A stretch of 64,000 bases of DNA from Alphaproteobacteria bacterium (GCA_022825235.1 JAJDYI010000004.1:124001-188000), one strand, 5' to 3'; shown: positions 37,530 through 46,405, counted from the stretch's first letter. Numbers and translations are program-made. The notes: generated from the letters alone by a model not told the origin.

Positions 37530-38255
37530 ATGGGGCAGGACGGATCGTTGCTCGTGGCCGCAGTCCAGACGTTCGCTCTGAACGAGTCGGGTCGAGACTT
37601 CGTCGTGGGCGACATTCACGGCACGTTCCCGGTCCTGGAGGGAGTCCTTGACGAGATCGGGTTCGACGTGAACCGCGACCGGCTGTTCTCGGTCGGCGAC
37701 CTCGTGGACCGGGGCCCCGCATCGGCAGACGCCCTGACCTGGTGGACCTACCCGTGGTTTCATGCCTGCCGCGGGAATCACGAGCAGATGCTGCTGGACT
37801 GCCACCGTGACCCCGCCAACTGGTCGCTGTGGGCGATGAACGGGGGGACGTGGTGGGCGGACGTCCCGCCTGCCCGGCGGGAAGCCTTTGTCGAGGCGTG
37901 TCGCGAGCTTCCCTTCGCGATGGAGATCGACACCGCCCGGGGGGCGGTCGGCATCGTGCATGCCGATCTGCCGCGAGGGTGTACCTGGGATGGGCTCCTC
38001 GAAGCGCTGGCTCGCGGTGACCGCGATGTCATGGCGGCGGCGCTGTGGTCGCGAACCCATATCCGCGACGATGCGCCGGTGCCGGATGCCGGTGAGCGGA
38101 TTCGGCACGTCTACTGTGGCCACACGGTCATCCGGCATCCGAAGACGCGCGGCAAGGTCACCTGGATCGACACCGGCGCCTGCTACGCGGACCGCTTTTC
38201 GCCTGCCTGCCTCACCCTGCTGGAGTTCCATCCGGGCGGCGATGCGGGCACCTGA
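37530..38255 (+). CDS. PrpA-like serine/threonine protein phosphatase (metallophosphoesterase)
   Basis: A 241-residue PPP-type metallophosphoesterase. The metal motifs are VVGDIHGTFPVLE, SVGDLVDRGPASADAL, CRGNHEQM (the proton-donor His) and VYCGHTVIRHPKTRG, as in PrpA/PrpB and lambda phosphatase. It should remove phosphate from Ser/Thr/Tyr phosphoproteins or small phosphoesters. The first 20 residues are outside the fold, so a GTG codon about 9 residues in is an alternative start. It is an isolated gene. Confidence 0.88.
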   Translation: MGQDGSLLVAAVQTFALNESGRDFVVGDIHGTFPVLEGVLDEIGFDVNRDRLFSVGDLVDRGPASADALTWWTYPWFHACRGNHEQMLLDCHRDPANWSLWAMNGGTWWADVPPARREAFVEACRELPFAMEIDTARGAVGIVHADLPRGCTWDGLLEALARGDRDVMAAALWSRTHIRDDAPVPDAGERIRHVYCGHTVIRHPKTRGKVTWIDTGACYADRFSPACLTLLEFHPGGDAGT

Positions 38256-38399
38256 CGGGCCGTTGCGGCCTTGGGCAGCCAGCGAAGCGGGCGTCGCCCC
38301 CGTGGCCGGGGTGGTCCAGAGCGGTCGAGGGGCCTGCCGGCAATCCGGGCGGCGTGACACCGGATCATTCCCCGGGGCGGTACCGCCCGACAGCTGCCG

Positions 38400-39014
38400 T
38401 CAGGTCGCGCCCCGATGCCGCAGGGACCCGACCACGATCCCCTCGATCCGGAACTGTTCGTCGCCGGGCGGGTTTCGCTGGAAGTCCGGGTTGTCGGGTA
38501 CCAGCACCGTGCGATCGTTGTCGCGGTGCAATCGCCTGAGAGTGACTTCACCGCCGACGCTAGCCACGACCAGACTCCCGTGCCGAGCATCGGTCGCCTT
38601 CTGGACGGCGACGAGGTCGCCCGCGTGGATTCCCGATCCAGCCATGGAATCGTCGGGGACGCGGAGCAGGAAATCCGTCCGGATGCGGAACAGGGCGATG
38701 GCGGTGGACGCGGAGACGGTGTCCTCGACGTTCTCGTCCGCGAACAGTTCGGTGTCGGCGGCGATCCGGCCGAGAATGGGTATGTCGCCGGCCGCGGAGG
38801 AGGAGCCCCTCGGCCCACGATCGGCGGGGTCGCCGTGTACGAGCTCGATCGCCCCCTTGCTGGTCAGGCGGTTGAGGAAGTACTGGACCGTGCCCAGCGA
38901 CTCCCCCCCCATGGCGTTCTGAAGGTCGGCGCGCGAAGGGACGCGACCGGTTCGCTCGACGTGCTGCTCGAAGGCTTCCAAGAGCTGCGCTTCGCGGCGG
39001 GTGAGGTCGGGCAT
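38400..39014 (-). CDS. LexA-like repressor with altered self-cleavage residues
   Basis: A 204-residue protein that aligns along its length with E. coli LexA: winged-helix N-domain (LTRREAQLLEAFEQHVERTG to GAIELVHG) and S24 C-domain (FLLRVPDDSMAGSGIHAGDLVAV). Ser123 matches the nucleophile Ser119. The general-base lysine (Lys156 in E. coli) is Arg160 (EVTLRRL), 37 residues from the serine as in E. coli. The scissile Ala-Gly is Ala86-Asp87 (GRIAADTEL). I checked the codons for both changes in the DNA. Family knowledge predicts poor or no RecA-stimulated self-cleavage, so it may be a constitutive repressor or a paralogue. It does not resemble the usual alphaproteobacterial LexA. nth is upstream on the same strand. 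Confidence 0.85.
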   Translation of the reverse strand: MPDLTRREAQLLEAFEQHVERTGRVPSRADLQNAMGGESLGTVQYFLNRLTSKGAIELVHGDPADRGPRGSSSAAGDIPILGRIAADTELFADENVEDTVSASTAIALFRIRTDFLLRVPDDSMAGSGIHAGDLVAVQKATDARHGSLVVASVGGEVTLRRLHRDNDRTVLVPDNPDFQRNPPGDEQFRIEGIVVGSLRHRGAT

Positions 39015-39255
39015 CGTCCGGTCTGGGGAGAAACTGCGTTGCTTCTACCACACCCGGAATCCGCGCTCCACAGTGCCGTGCGCCGATGGCGTGGCGCTAG
39101 CCCCATGGCCGTCAGGCCCGGGATGCCTGGTCCCGGTAGCCGTTGCCGGTTGCCTGTCCGCGCGCGGCCGTCCGGGCCGGTCAGCACGTAGCGGCGGCCC
39201 CCTCGGAACGGTTCGGCTGACGAGGGCAGCGCCCCCAGCTGGCGGAGATGGAACG

Positions 39256-39915
39256 TCAGGCAGTGCGCTCGGGAAACCGGCAAAGGTCCGGAATCAGGCA
39301 GGCCGAGCACTTCGGTTTGCGGGCAACGCACGTGTAGCGCCCGTGCAGGATCAGCCAGTGATGGGCGTGCAGCAGGTGCGGCTCCGGGATCCGCCTGAGC
39401 AGCGCCTTCTCGACCGCGAGCGGATCCTTCCCCGGTGCCAGGCCCGTCCGGTTCGAGACCCGGAAGATATGGGTATCGACGGCCATCGTCGGTTGGCCGA
39501 ACGCCACGTTGAGGACGACGTTGGCGGTCTTGCGGCCGACCCCGGGCAGGCTTTCGAGCTGTTCGCGCTCGGCCGGCACTTCGCCGTCGAATTCCTCGAG
39601 CAGGCGCCTGGACAGCGCGATGACGTTCTTGGCCTTGTTGCGGTAGAGCCCGATCGTGCGGATGGCCTCCCGCAAGCGCTCCTCGCCGAGCGCGACCATG
39701 GCGGCCGGGTTGTCGACCGCCCGGAAGAGCGGCCCGGTGGCCCGGTTGACGCCGGCGTCGGTCGCCTGCGCCGAGAGCACCACCGCCACCAGCAGGGTGT
39801 ACGTGTTGCGGTACTCGAGATCGCTGCGCGGCGACGGGTTGGCGCGGGCGAACCGTTCGAACGCTTCGGCCACGTCCTTGAGCGGCATGGGCCGGGGCGC
39901 TCTAGCGGCGGTCAT
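39256..39915 (-). CDS. nth: Endonuclease III
   Basis: Base-excision DNA glycosylase/AP lyase for oxidised pyrimidines, 219 residues. The helix-hairpin-helix is LESLPGVGRKTANVVLNV with the catalytic lysine in GRKTAN; the catalytic aspartate is in MAVDTHIFRVSNR. The C-terminal [4Fe-4S] cluster is C-x6-C-x2-C-x5-C (CVARKPKCSACLIPDLC). MTAARAP (39915) or MPLKDV (39888) can be the start. It lies upstream of the LexA-like gene on the same strand with a 241-base gap. Confidence 0.96.
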   Translation of the reverse strand: MTAARAPRPMPLKDVAEAFERFARANPSPRSDLEYRNTYTLLVAVVLSAQATDAGVNRATGPLFRAVDNPAAMVALGEERLREAIRTIGLYRNKAKNVIALSRRLLEEFDGEVPAEREQLESLPGVGRKTANVVLNVAFGQPTMAVDTHIFRVSNRTGLAPGKDPLAVEKALLRRIPEPHLLHAHHWLILHGRYTCVARKPKCSACLIPDLCRFPERTA

Positions 39916-39962
39916 GCCGGTCGCCTCAGGTCACGCCGTCCGGACACCGGCAGCCGAACCGG

Positions 39963-40673
39963 TCACCACTGTTCGCAGTAGGGCCGCATTTCCACCTGGA
40001 ACGACCAGGCCGAGCGGTCCTGGTGGGAAACCCGGAAGATCTCTTCCGCGATGGCGCTCGGCTTGGCGAAGAAGTGGTCGGGCTTATCGGGCGCCAGCAG
40101 CGGACGCGTCCGGGGGGTATCGATCATGGCGTCGATGATGAAATACGCCACGTGGATGCCCTGGGGCCCGAACTCGCGGGCCAGGGACTCAGACAGGATT
40201 CGCTGCGCCGCCTTGGTGGAAGCAAAGAATCCCCACTGTGCCTTGCCGCGCGTAGCGGAGGTGTTGCCGGTGACCATGATGGCGCCCTTGCCCGCTTCCA
40301 GCATCGCCGGGATCGTTTCGCGAGCGAGCACGAACAGCGCGGTGGTGTTGACCCGGAAGTTGGCCTCGAGATCGGCCGGGTTCTGCTCGAGGATCGGGCC
40401 ACGGGTCGCTCGCGGCGCGTTGTGCACCAGCACGCTCGGCGCGCCCAGATCCGTCCGAACCCGATTGACCGTGTCGGTCAGTGCCTCGAGATCGCCGACA
40501 TCGCAGGGATACGCCGTGGCATGTTCGTAGACGCCTTCGAGGCGGCCAAGCCGCTCGGCATCCCGGGCCAGCATGGCAACATTGTAGCCTCCCTCGGCGT
40601 AACGCCGGGCAATCTCCGCTCCGGTACCGTGCTCGGGTCCGACACCGGTGACGAGGCAAACAGGACGGGTCAT
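39963..40673 (-). CDS. SDR-family protein with Phe in place of catalytic Tyr
   Basis: A 236-residue SDR with CLVTGVGPEHGTGAEIARRY as the nucleotide loop (TGVGPEHGTG rather than TGxxxGxG) and HNAP (84-87) replacing NNAG. The catalytic block reads FFASTKAAQRIL: the lysine (Lys154) is present but the tyrosine position is Phe150, and TGNTSATRG carries the serine region. Some SDR relatives with this FxxxK pattern exist. Its start overlaps the stop of the upstream GST gene (ATGA, 40670-40673), so SDR and GST are made together. It is part of a divergent cluster with PanE, GST and CoA-transferase genes. Confidence 0.85.
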   Translation of the reverse strand: MTRPVCLVTGVGPEHGTGAEIARRYAEGGYNVAMLARDAERLGRLEGVYEHATAYPCDVGDLEALTDTVNRVRTDLGAPSVLVHNAPRATRGPILEQNPADLEANFRVNTTALFVLARETIPAMLEAGKGAIMVTGNTSATRGKAQWGFFASTKAAQRILSESLAREFGPQGIHVAYFIIDAMIDTPRTRPLLAPDKPDHFFAKPSAIAEEIFRVSHQDRSAWSFQVEMRPYCEQW

Positions 40674-41446
40674 GAAGTAGTTCCATTTACGTAGTCGGCG
40701 AGGTCTGCCGCGATGGCCGGCTGGGCGAGGAGGCGGCGGAAGTGGGCGAGGGCGTGCGCATAGGCGCCCGGTTGAATGACTGGTTCCTGGCCTTGCTCGG
40801 TCAACCAGCCATGGAAGCGGTGCTCGCGTCGAAACTGCGCCAGGTCGCAGACGAACGCGATGTCGGCAATCGAGAGCCCGCCGCCCACGAGTCCCGCCGG
40901 CGCATGGGCAACGGCCGCGTCGATGCCGGCCATGTAGAAGCCGTAGGCATCGCGCATGCGAGCCAAGAGTTCGGTGCTGACATCGCGGGCCTGGAGCGCC
41001 AGGAGGTAAACCTGTGCTTCCCGGGCGAACACCAGCCCGCTATCGAGAAAGCTGTCGATGCGTGACGCCTCAAGGGGGGTGCGCCCGTACAGGTCGGCGT
41101 TGCCGGCACGGGCCACCGCACGGAGGATGCTGTTGGATTCGAAGATGCCAACCGTGCCGCTGGAGTCGAATGCCGCCGGCACGGTGCCGAACGGGTGCGC
41201 CTCCAGGAACGCATCGGTCTTGTAGAGCGTGGCGCCAAAACCGCGCCGCGCCGGCCGCGCATGCGGGCTGTCGGCACGGCGCTCGGCGTCGGCTAGCGGA
41301 CGCGCGTCGAAGTCCCAGAGCCAGTCGGCCAGGGCCTTGGGCCGGTCTCCCACGATTTCGATGTCCACGCCGCCGAGCCGCCCGGCGATCGTGGCTTTCC
41401 AGACCCTGGGATTGGGCAAATAGGAGAAGATGCGGAACTTGGACAC
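40670..41446 (-). CDS. Glutathione S-transferase-like protein with extended insert
   Basis: A 258-residue GST-fold protein. The thioredoxin-like start SKFRIFSYLPNPRVWKATIA and GTVPAAFDSSGTVGIFESNSI (cis-Pro and ES motif) are recognisable. Between them lies an insert of about 45 residues (DRPKALADWLWDFDARPLAD and on) longer than in ordinary GSTs, somewhat like eEF1B-gamma-type N-domains. The C-domain has LSIADIAFVCDLAQFRREH. GTG 41446 is chosen (MSKFRIF); ATG 41503 would add 19 residues. It is coupled to the SDR downstream and divergent from the PanE-like gene across 146 bases. Confidence 0.8.
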   Translation of the reverse strand: MSKFRIFSYLPNPRVWKATIAGRLGGVDIEIVGDRPKALADWLWDFDARPLADAERRADSPHARPARRGFGATLYKTDAFLEAHPFGTVPAAFDSSGTVGIFESNSILRAVARAGNADLYGRTPLEASRIDSFLDSGLVFAREAQVYLLALQARDVSTELLARMRDAYGFYMAGIDAAVAHAPAGLVGGGLSIADIAFVCDLAQFRREHRFHGWLTEQGQEPVIQPGAYAHALAHFRRLLAQPAIAADLADYVNGTTS

Positions 41447-41592
41447 GATGGCCGTGGCCCGGTCGGCGCGGGCCGTCCTCGGAACGAAGCGGACACCATA
41501 CACACCGGCCGGGCGCTGTTCCCGCTGAACCGGCTACGCGCCGGGTTCTACCCGACTAAGATCGGCGCTGGAAATCCCGCTGGGAGGGAAGC

Positions 41593-42573
41593 ATGGACAT
41601 CACAGTAGTGGGGGCGGGAGCCATGGGTGGCTCCTACGGCGGGCTGCTAGCGGCCGCCGGCAACCGGGTACGCCTGATCGACACCTGGCAGGATCACGTC
41701 GACGCCATCAATCGAGACGGCTTGCGCGTCGATGGTGCCCACGGTGAACACCGGCTGCGGCTCCCGGCCGCCACGCAGCCGGACGCGAACGAAGCTGCCG
41801 ACATCGTGCTGCTGTTCACGGACACGAACGGTACCGCCGCCGCGGCGCGCACCATTGCCGGCATCCTGTCGCCGGACGGATTTGTGGTCACGTCCCAGAA
41901 CGGAATCGGCAACGTCGAGACTCTCCGGGACATCCTTGGTGAAGCCCGGGTGGTGGGCGGCTCGAGCATGTGCAGCGCCGCGACCATCGGTCCGGGACAC
42001 GTGTCGCTGACGCATCTCGGACCGACCTCCGTCGGCGAGGTCGGCGGCGGCTCGAGCGACCGCGTGGACACCTTTCTGGCGGCCCTTGAAGACGCGGGAT
42101 TTCCTTCGAAACCGGCACCCGACATCATGGCCGAGATTTGGCAGAAGTTCGTCGTGAACTGCTCTGCCAACGCGGTGGCAGCCGTCACGGGGTTGCGCTC
42201 CGGCGAGTTCGTCGACGTCCCGGACCTGATGGACTACCGCGTTCGGGTCGTCGAAGAAGTCATGGCCGTCCTGGAAGCCAAGGGCATCACGCTGCCGGAC
42301 CCCGAGCTGATCAAGCGGATCTGCTCGGGCGGCCGCCGGATGAACCGCCCGTCGATGCTGCAGCACATCCGGATGGGTCGAAAGACCGAGATCGACACGC
42401 TCAACGGGGCGTTGGTGCGCGAAGCCAAGGCTCTGGGGATCCCTGTGCCGTACAACGAAGCGCTGGTGGCGCTGCTGCGCGGTCGCGAGCTCGCGCAACG
42501 GCGCGCCGTGCATGAGCCTGATCTCGACTACGAGGCGTGGGAAGCCAGTTTCACGAACGCCGACGCGGCATGA
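41593..42573 (+). CDS. Ketopantoate reductase-family oxidoreductase
   Basis: A 326-residue PanE/ApbA-type protein. The Rossmann motif VVGAGAMGGSYGGLLAAAG opens the frame; VVTSQNGIGNVE and the helical C-domain with IWQKFVVNCSANAVAAVTGL (the conserved Lys-x-x-x-Asn-Cys region) and ITLPDPELI follow, ending with TEIDTLNGALVREAKALGIP. In this cluster its substrate is more likely a hydroxy or keto acid of a catabolic route than ketopantoate (inference). GGGAGGGAAGC precedes the ATG. Its stop overlaps the next GST start (ATGA, 42570-42573). Confidence 0.87.
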   Translation: MDITVVGAGAMGGSYGGLLAAAGNRVRLIDTWQDHVDAINRDGLRVDGAHGEHRLRLPAATQPDANEAADIVLLFTDTNGTAAAARTIAGILSPDGFVVTSQNGIGNVETLRDILGEARVVGGSSMCSAATIGPGHVSLTHLGPTSVGEVGGGSSDRVDTFLAALEDAGFPSKPAPDIMAEIWQKFVVNCSANAVAAVTGLRSGEFVDVPDLMDYRVRVVEEVMAVLEAKGITLPDPELIKRICSGGRRMNRPSMLQHIRMGRKTEIDTLNGALVREAKALGIPVPYNEALVALLRGRELAQRRAVHEPDLDYEAWEASFTNADAA

Positions 42574-43229
42574 CCGATCTTGCGGTCACGGTCTGGGGGA
42601 TCGGCTCCACGCGGACGTTTCGGGTCCACTGGACGGCCGCCGAGCTGGGGGTCCGGTGCGATGTCCGGCCCATCCGCTCCCGGACCGGCGAGACCCGGAC
42701 TGAGGCGTACGGTCGTGTCAATCCCAAACGGAAGATTCCCACGCTGCAGCACGGCGACTTCGTGCTGTCGGAGAGCGGGGCGATCATGGCCTATCTCACG
42801 CGGGTGTCGCCCGTGCCGCCCGGGTTCTTCGTGCCGCAGGGCGCGCTCGCTCAGGCCCGTCTCGACGAGTGGATGTCGTTTGCCAGCATGGAGCTCGACG
42901 CGCACGCCCTCTACCTGCTGCGCCGGCACCGCTACCTCCCCGAGATCTACGGTGAAGCACCGGAGGCGTGCGAGTCGGCCGTCGAGTATTTCTCCGTGCA
43001 GATCGGCGCGGTCGCCGACCGGGTCCCGGCGGGAGACGGGTACCTGCTCGGAGACTTCAGCATCGCCGACGTCCTGATGACGACCATTGTCGACTGCGCG
43101 ATCGACTACCACATCGACCTGCCTGCCCGCCTGGTTGCCTACCGCGACTTCACGGCCCGCCGCCCGGCCTACGAGGCGGCGTGCCGGGTCAACTACCCGG
43201 AACGACTTGATAACGGGGAGACAGCATGA
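42570..43229 (+). CDS. Glutathione S-transferase family protein
   Basis: A 219-residue GST. The thioredoxin-like domain begins VTVWGIGSTRTFRVHWTAAEL with a serine at the glutathione thiol position. NPKRKIPTLQHGDFVLSESGAIM holds the cis-Pro and the ES motif. The C-domain has the LLGDFSIADVLMTTIVD helix with the structural Asp. It is sandwiched between PanE-like and CoA-transferase genes, overlapping both by 4 bases, so all three are co-translated. It is only distantly similar to the GST at 40670-41446, so the two are unlikely to be a recent duplicate. Confidence 0.87.
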   Translation: MTDLAVTVWGIGSTRTFRVHWTAAELGVRCDVRPIRSRTGETRTEAYGRVNPKRKIPTLQHGDFVLSESGAIMAYLTRVSPVPPGFFVPQGALAQARLDEWMSFASMELDAHALYLLRRHRYLPEIYGEAPEACESAVEYFSVQIGAVADRVPAGDGYLLGDFSIADVLMTTIVDCAIDYHIDLPARLVAYRDFTARRPAYEAACRVNYPERLDNGETA

Positions 43230-44440
43230 CCGGACCCCTCGACGGCATCCGCGTTCTCGACCTGACGGCGATGGTCTCGGGTCCAGTGGCCACCATGATG
43301 CTGGCCGATCAGGGTGCCGACGTCATCAAGATCGAGCCGCCGGGCGGCGAACTGATGCGCAACGTCGGCATCAACAACCGAGGGATGACGTCGTCGTTCC
43401 TTTCCTGCAACCGAAGCAAGCGTTCGCTTGCCATCGACCTCAAGGCACCGGCTGGTCTCGCCGCCGTCCGGAAGCTCGTCGGCACCGCCGACGTCCTCGT
43501 GCAGAATTTCCGCCCGGGCGCGATCGAGCGGATGGGACTGGGGGAGGAGGCGGTGCGCGCGATCCAGCCGAGCATCGTTTACGTCTCGATCAGCGGCTTC
43601 GGCGAAAGCGGCCCCTATGCGGGGCAGCGCGTGTACGACCCCGTGATCCAGGCCCTCTGCGGCCTCGCCGAGATCCAGTCCGATCGCAAGACCGGCACCC
43701 CGAGGATGGTGCGCACCATCGTTCCGGACAAGACGACCGCCGTCACCGCGGCCCAGGCGATCACGGCCGCGCTGCTGTCGCGCGAACGCACGGGTCGCGC
43801 GCAGCACGTGCGGCTTTCCATGCTCGACACCATGGTGGCGTATCTCTGGCCCGAGAGCATGTCCGCGCTCAACTTCGTGGGCCGCGAGGGTGATCCGGCC
43901 CGGGGCCAGATGGGCCTGGACCTGATCTACCGGACGCAGGACGGGTACATCACGGCCGGCGCAGTGACCGACGCGGAGTGGGCCGGCATGTGCGATGCCC
44001 TCGACCGCCCGGACCTGGTGGAGGATGCGCGCTTCCGCACACCGGGCGACCGGTTTCGGAACGCGGCGGAGCGGCGAGAAATCACGGCCGGTGAAATTGC
44101 CAAACATGCCTCGGCTGACCTGATCACCCGGCTGCAGGCGCGCCAGGTGCCATGCGCGCCAATCTTGAGCCGGATGGACGTGCTGGAGAACGACCAAGTC
44201 GCGGAAAACCGGATCATCGAAGTGCATCAGGACCCGATTCTCGGTCCTGTGCGCCAGCCGAGGCCGGCCGCCCGCTTCGCCGAGACCCCGGCACGAATTC
44301 GCCGCATGGCCCCGTTCCTCGGGGCTGACAACGGCGACATCCTCGGGGAGCTGGGGTACGGGGAGGAAGAGATCCGGAAGCTCACCGACGACGGGGTGCT
44401 GGTGAGCAGCCCGCCGGAGCTCGAGGCCGCGGCCAGCTGA
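43226..44440 (+). CDS. Family III CoA-transferase (CaiB/BaiF type)
   Basis: A 404-residue family III CoA transferase, which moves CoA between acids or racemises acyl-CoAs. It has GIRVLDLTAMVSGPVATMML, DQGADVIKIEPPGGELMR, the block LVQNFRPGAIERMGLGEE, then YVSISGFGESGPYAGQRVYD. The catalytic aspartate normally near 169 lies in the SDRKTGTPRMV region or just around it. The C-part has MGLDLIYRTQDGYITAGAVT. The start overlaps the GST stop (ATGA, 43226-43229). The acid substrate is unknown. Confidence 0.9.
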   Translation: MTGPLDGIRVLDLTAMVSGPVATMMLADQGADVIKIEPPGGELMRNVGINNRGMTSSFLSCNRSKRSLAIDLKAPAGLAAVRKLVGTADVLVQNFRPGAIERMGLGEEAVRAIQPSIVYVSISGFGESGPYAGQRVYDPVIQALCGLAEIQSDRKTGTPRMVRTIVPDKTTAVTAAQAITAALLSRERTGRAQHVRLSMLDTMVAYLWPESMSALNFVGREGDPARGQMGLDLIYRTQDGYITAGAVTDAEWAGMCDALDRPDLVEDARFRTPGDRFRNAAERREITAGEIAKHASADLITRLQARQVPCAPILSRMDVLENDQVAENRIIEVHQDPILGPVRQPRPAARFAETPARIRRMAPFLGADNGDILGELGYGEEEIRKLTDDGVLVSSPPELEAAAS

Positions 44441-44478
44441 TCCGGTAGACGGCGGCGTAGACGCCGGCCCCGGGGGGC

Positions 44479-46155
44479 CTACCCTCGCCGGGCTGCTTCC
44501 TCGGCGACCAGTTCCTTCTTGGAGAGTTTCCCGATCATCGTCTTCGGGAGCTCGTCACGGAACTCGATGTGTTTCGGCATCTCGTGCCGGCCGAGCTTGT
44601 CCTTGAGAAAGGCCCGGAGCTCGTCGGCGTCAAGACTGCTGCCTTCCTTGGGCTTGATGAACGCCTTGACCGCTTCCCCGGTGTAGTCGTCCGGGATTCC
44701 GATTACCGTGACCTCATCCACCGCCGGGTGCCGGTAGATCCCTTCCTCGACGTTGCGCGGGAACACGTTGAACCCGCTCACGAGGATCAGGTCCTTCATC
44801 CGGTCGATGATGAAGAGGTACCCGTCGTCATCGAGGTAGCCGACGTCGCCGGTGCGGAGCCTGTCCTCGACGATGGTCTCAGCGGTCGCCTCATTGCGCC
44901 CCCAATAGCCCTTCATGACCTGTGGTCCCGAAATACAGATCTCGCCGGGCTCGCCCTGGGGAAGCAGCTTCAGCGGATCTTCCTTGTCAACGATCGTGAT
45001 CGTGGTCTCGGGCAGCGGCATTCCGACGGATCCCTCCTTGCCCGGGGCACCGATCGGATTTGCGGTAGCCATCGGCGAGCATTCCGTCAGGCCATAGCCT
45101 TCGACGAGCGTGCAGCCCGAGAGCTTCTCGAAGCGCTGTTTGACTTCCATCGGCAACGGCGCGCCGCCCGCCATGCAGGTCTTGATGGAAGTGAGATCGA
45201 AGCGCCGGATCTTCGGATGGTTGATGATGGCCATGTACATGGTCGGCACACCCGGAAACAGCGTCGGTTTCTTCTTCGCGATGTCCTTGAGGACGGCGTC
45301 GAGTTCGAAGCGCGGATGCATGACGATGGCGCCGCCGACGGCCAGCGTCAGCCCCATGACGACCGTCATGGCGAACACGTGGAAGAAGGGGAGTACGCCC
45401 ATCATGCGTTCCTCGCCCGGTTGCAGGTTCTGGTTCCAGAGCAGCGCCTGTTGAATGTTGGTGTAGATGTTGGCGTGCGTCAGCATGGCGCCTTTCGAGA
45501 CGCCGGTCGTGCCGCCGGTGTACTGCAGGACGGCCACGTCTTCGTCCGGCTGGATGTCGACCGGCGGGCACGGTGCCCGGGGGGCGATCAGCTCGCGGAA
45601 GGGGACGTGCTTGTCGTCGGTTGCGACGTCGGCGACCTCTCCGCGCTTGAACAGCGAGAACAGGTGGTTCTTCGGGAAGGGCAGGACGTCCTGCAGGTCG
45701 CCCACGACGAGTTTCTGGACGCGGCTCTTTTGCAGTGCTGCCGCCATCTTGGGATACAGGGCCTTGAGGCTCAGCGTCACCATGACGGTGGTATCGGAGT
45801 CCTCGATCTGGCGCAGCAGGTCCTCCTCGGCATACAGCGGGCTGTAGTTCACCACGGTCCCGCCTGCCCGCAAAACGCCGAAATAGGCAATGACGAACTG
45901 CGGGCAGTTGGGCAGGAACAGCCCGACTTTCACCCCCTTGTCGACGCCCAGTGTTCGGAACCCGGCTGCCGCGCGCTCGACCAGGTCGCCGAGCTCCGCG
46001 TAGGTGTAGGTCTTGCCCAGGAAATCCATGCATTCGTGCGAAGGGAAGCGGGCCACGGAATCATCCAGCAGCGCGGAAACGGGGCGGCCGGACAACTCCG
46101 CCTTCCAGGACACGTGATCAGGGTAGGCGCTGAGCCATGGGTGCAGGTCTGTCAC
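44479..46155 (-). CDS. Long-chain fatty acid-CoA ligase (FadD type)
   Basis: A 558-residue adenylate-forming ligase. It starts TDLHPWLSAYPDHVSWK, typical of alphaproteobacterial FadD-like proteins. Motifs are LQYTGGTTGVSKGAMLTH, PFFHVFAMTVVM, VEGYGLTECSPMA and RTGDVGYLDDDGYLFIIDR, then KDLILVSGFNVFPRNVEE (fatty acyl-CoA signature region) and the C-terminal lysine in TMIGKLSKKEL. GTG 46155 is chosen by family alignment; ATG 46188 adds 11 residues. It converges on the CoA-transferase gene and could supply or complete its CoA-ester chemistry, but it is also a normal fatty-acid activation gene. Confidence 0.9.
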   Translation of the reverse strand: MTDLHPWLSAYPDHVSWKAELSGRPVSALLDDSVARFPSHECMDFLGKTYTYAELGDLVERAAAGFRTLGVDKGVKVGLFLPNCPQFVIAYFGVLRAGGTVVNYSPLYAEEDLLRQIEDSDTTVMVTLSLKALYPKMAAALQKSRVQKLVVGDLQDVLPFPKNHLFSLFKRGEVADVATDDKHVPFRELIAPRAPCPPVDIQPDEDVAVLQYTGGTTGVSKGAMLTHANIYTNIQQALLWNQNLQPGEERMMGVLPFFHVFAMTVVMGLTLAVGGAIVMHPRFELDAVLKDIAKKKPTLFPGVPTMYMAIINHPKIRRFDLTSIKTCMAGGAPLPMEVKQRFEKLSGCTLVEGYGLTECSPMATANPIGAPGKEGSVGMPLPETTITIVDKEDPLKLLPQGEPGEICISGPQVMKGYWGRNEATAETIVEDRLRTGDVGYLDDDGYLFIIDRMKDLILVSGFNVFPRNVEEGIYRHPAVDEVTVIGIPDDYTGEAVKAFIKPKEGSSLDADELRAFLKDKLGRHEMPKHIEFRDELPKTMIGKLSKKELVAEEAARRG

Positions 46156-46405
46156 GGACGGAGTTCCATAGAGAAGGTATGCGCGCAAAGACTACCCGTA
46201 ATTTGCCACGGGTAGCGAGCGCGGGCGATGGGTCCGCGCTGCTCTGACGCGGAAAGTGGCGTGACGGGTCCCGGGCCCGCCTGGCGGACTGCTTGGCTCG
46301 ACGGCGTCGGATGGCTTTGCTGCGGCACACGGAAACGCCTCGGGAAGGGCGAATTCGTCGGGCGGGATTTCTCGGGCAGCGCGGGCGGCGGTACGGGCAC
46401 CCGTG

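Noticed and set aside
44569-46215. 548-codon plus-strand frame opposite the FadD ligase
   Set aside because: Antisense shadow; all ligase motifs lie on the minus strand.
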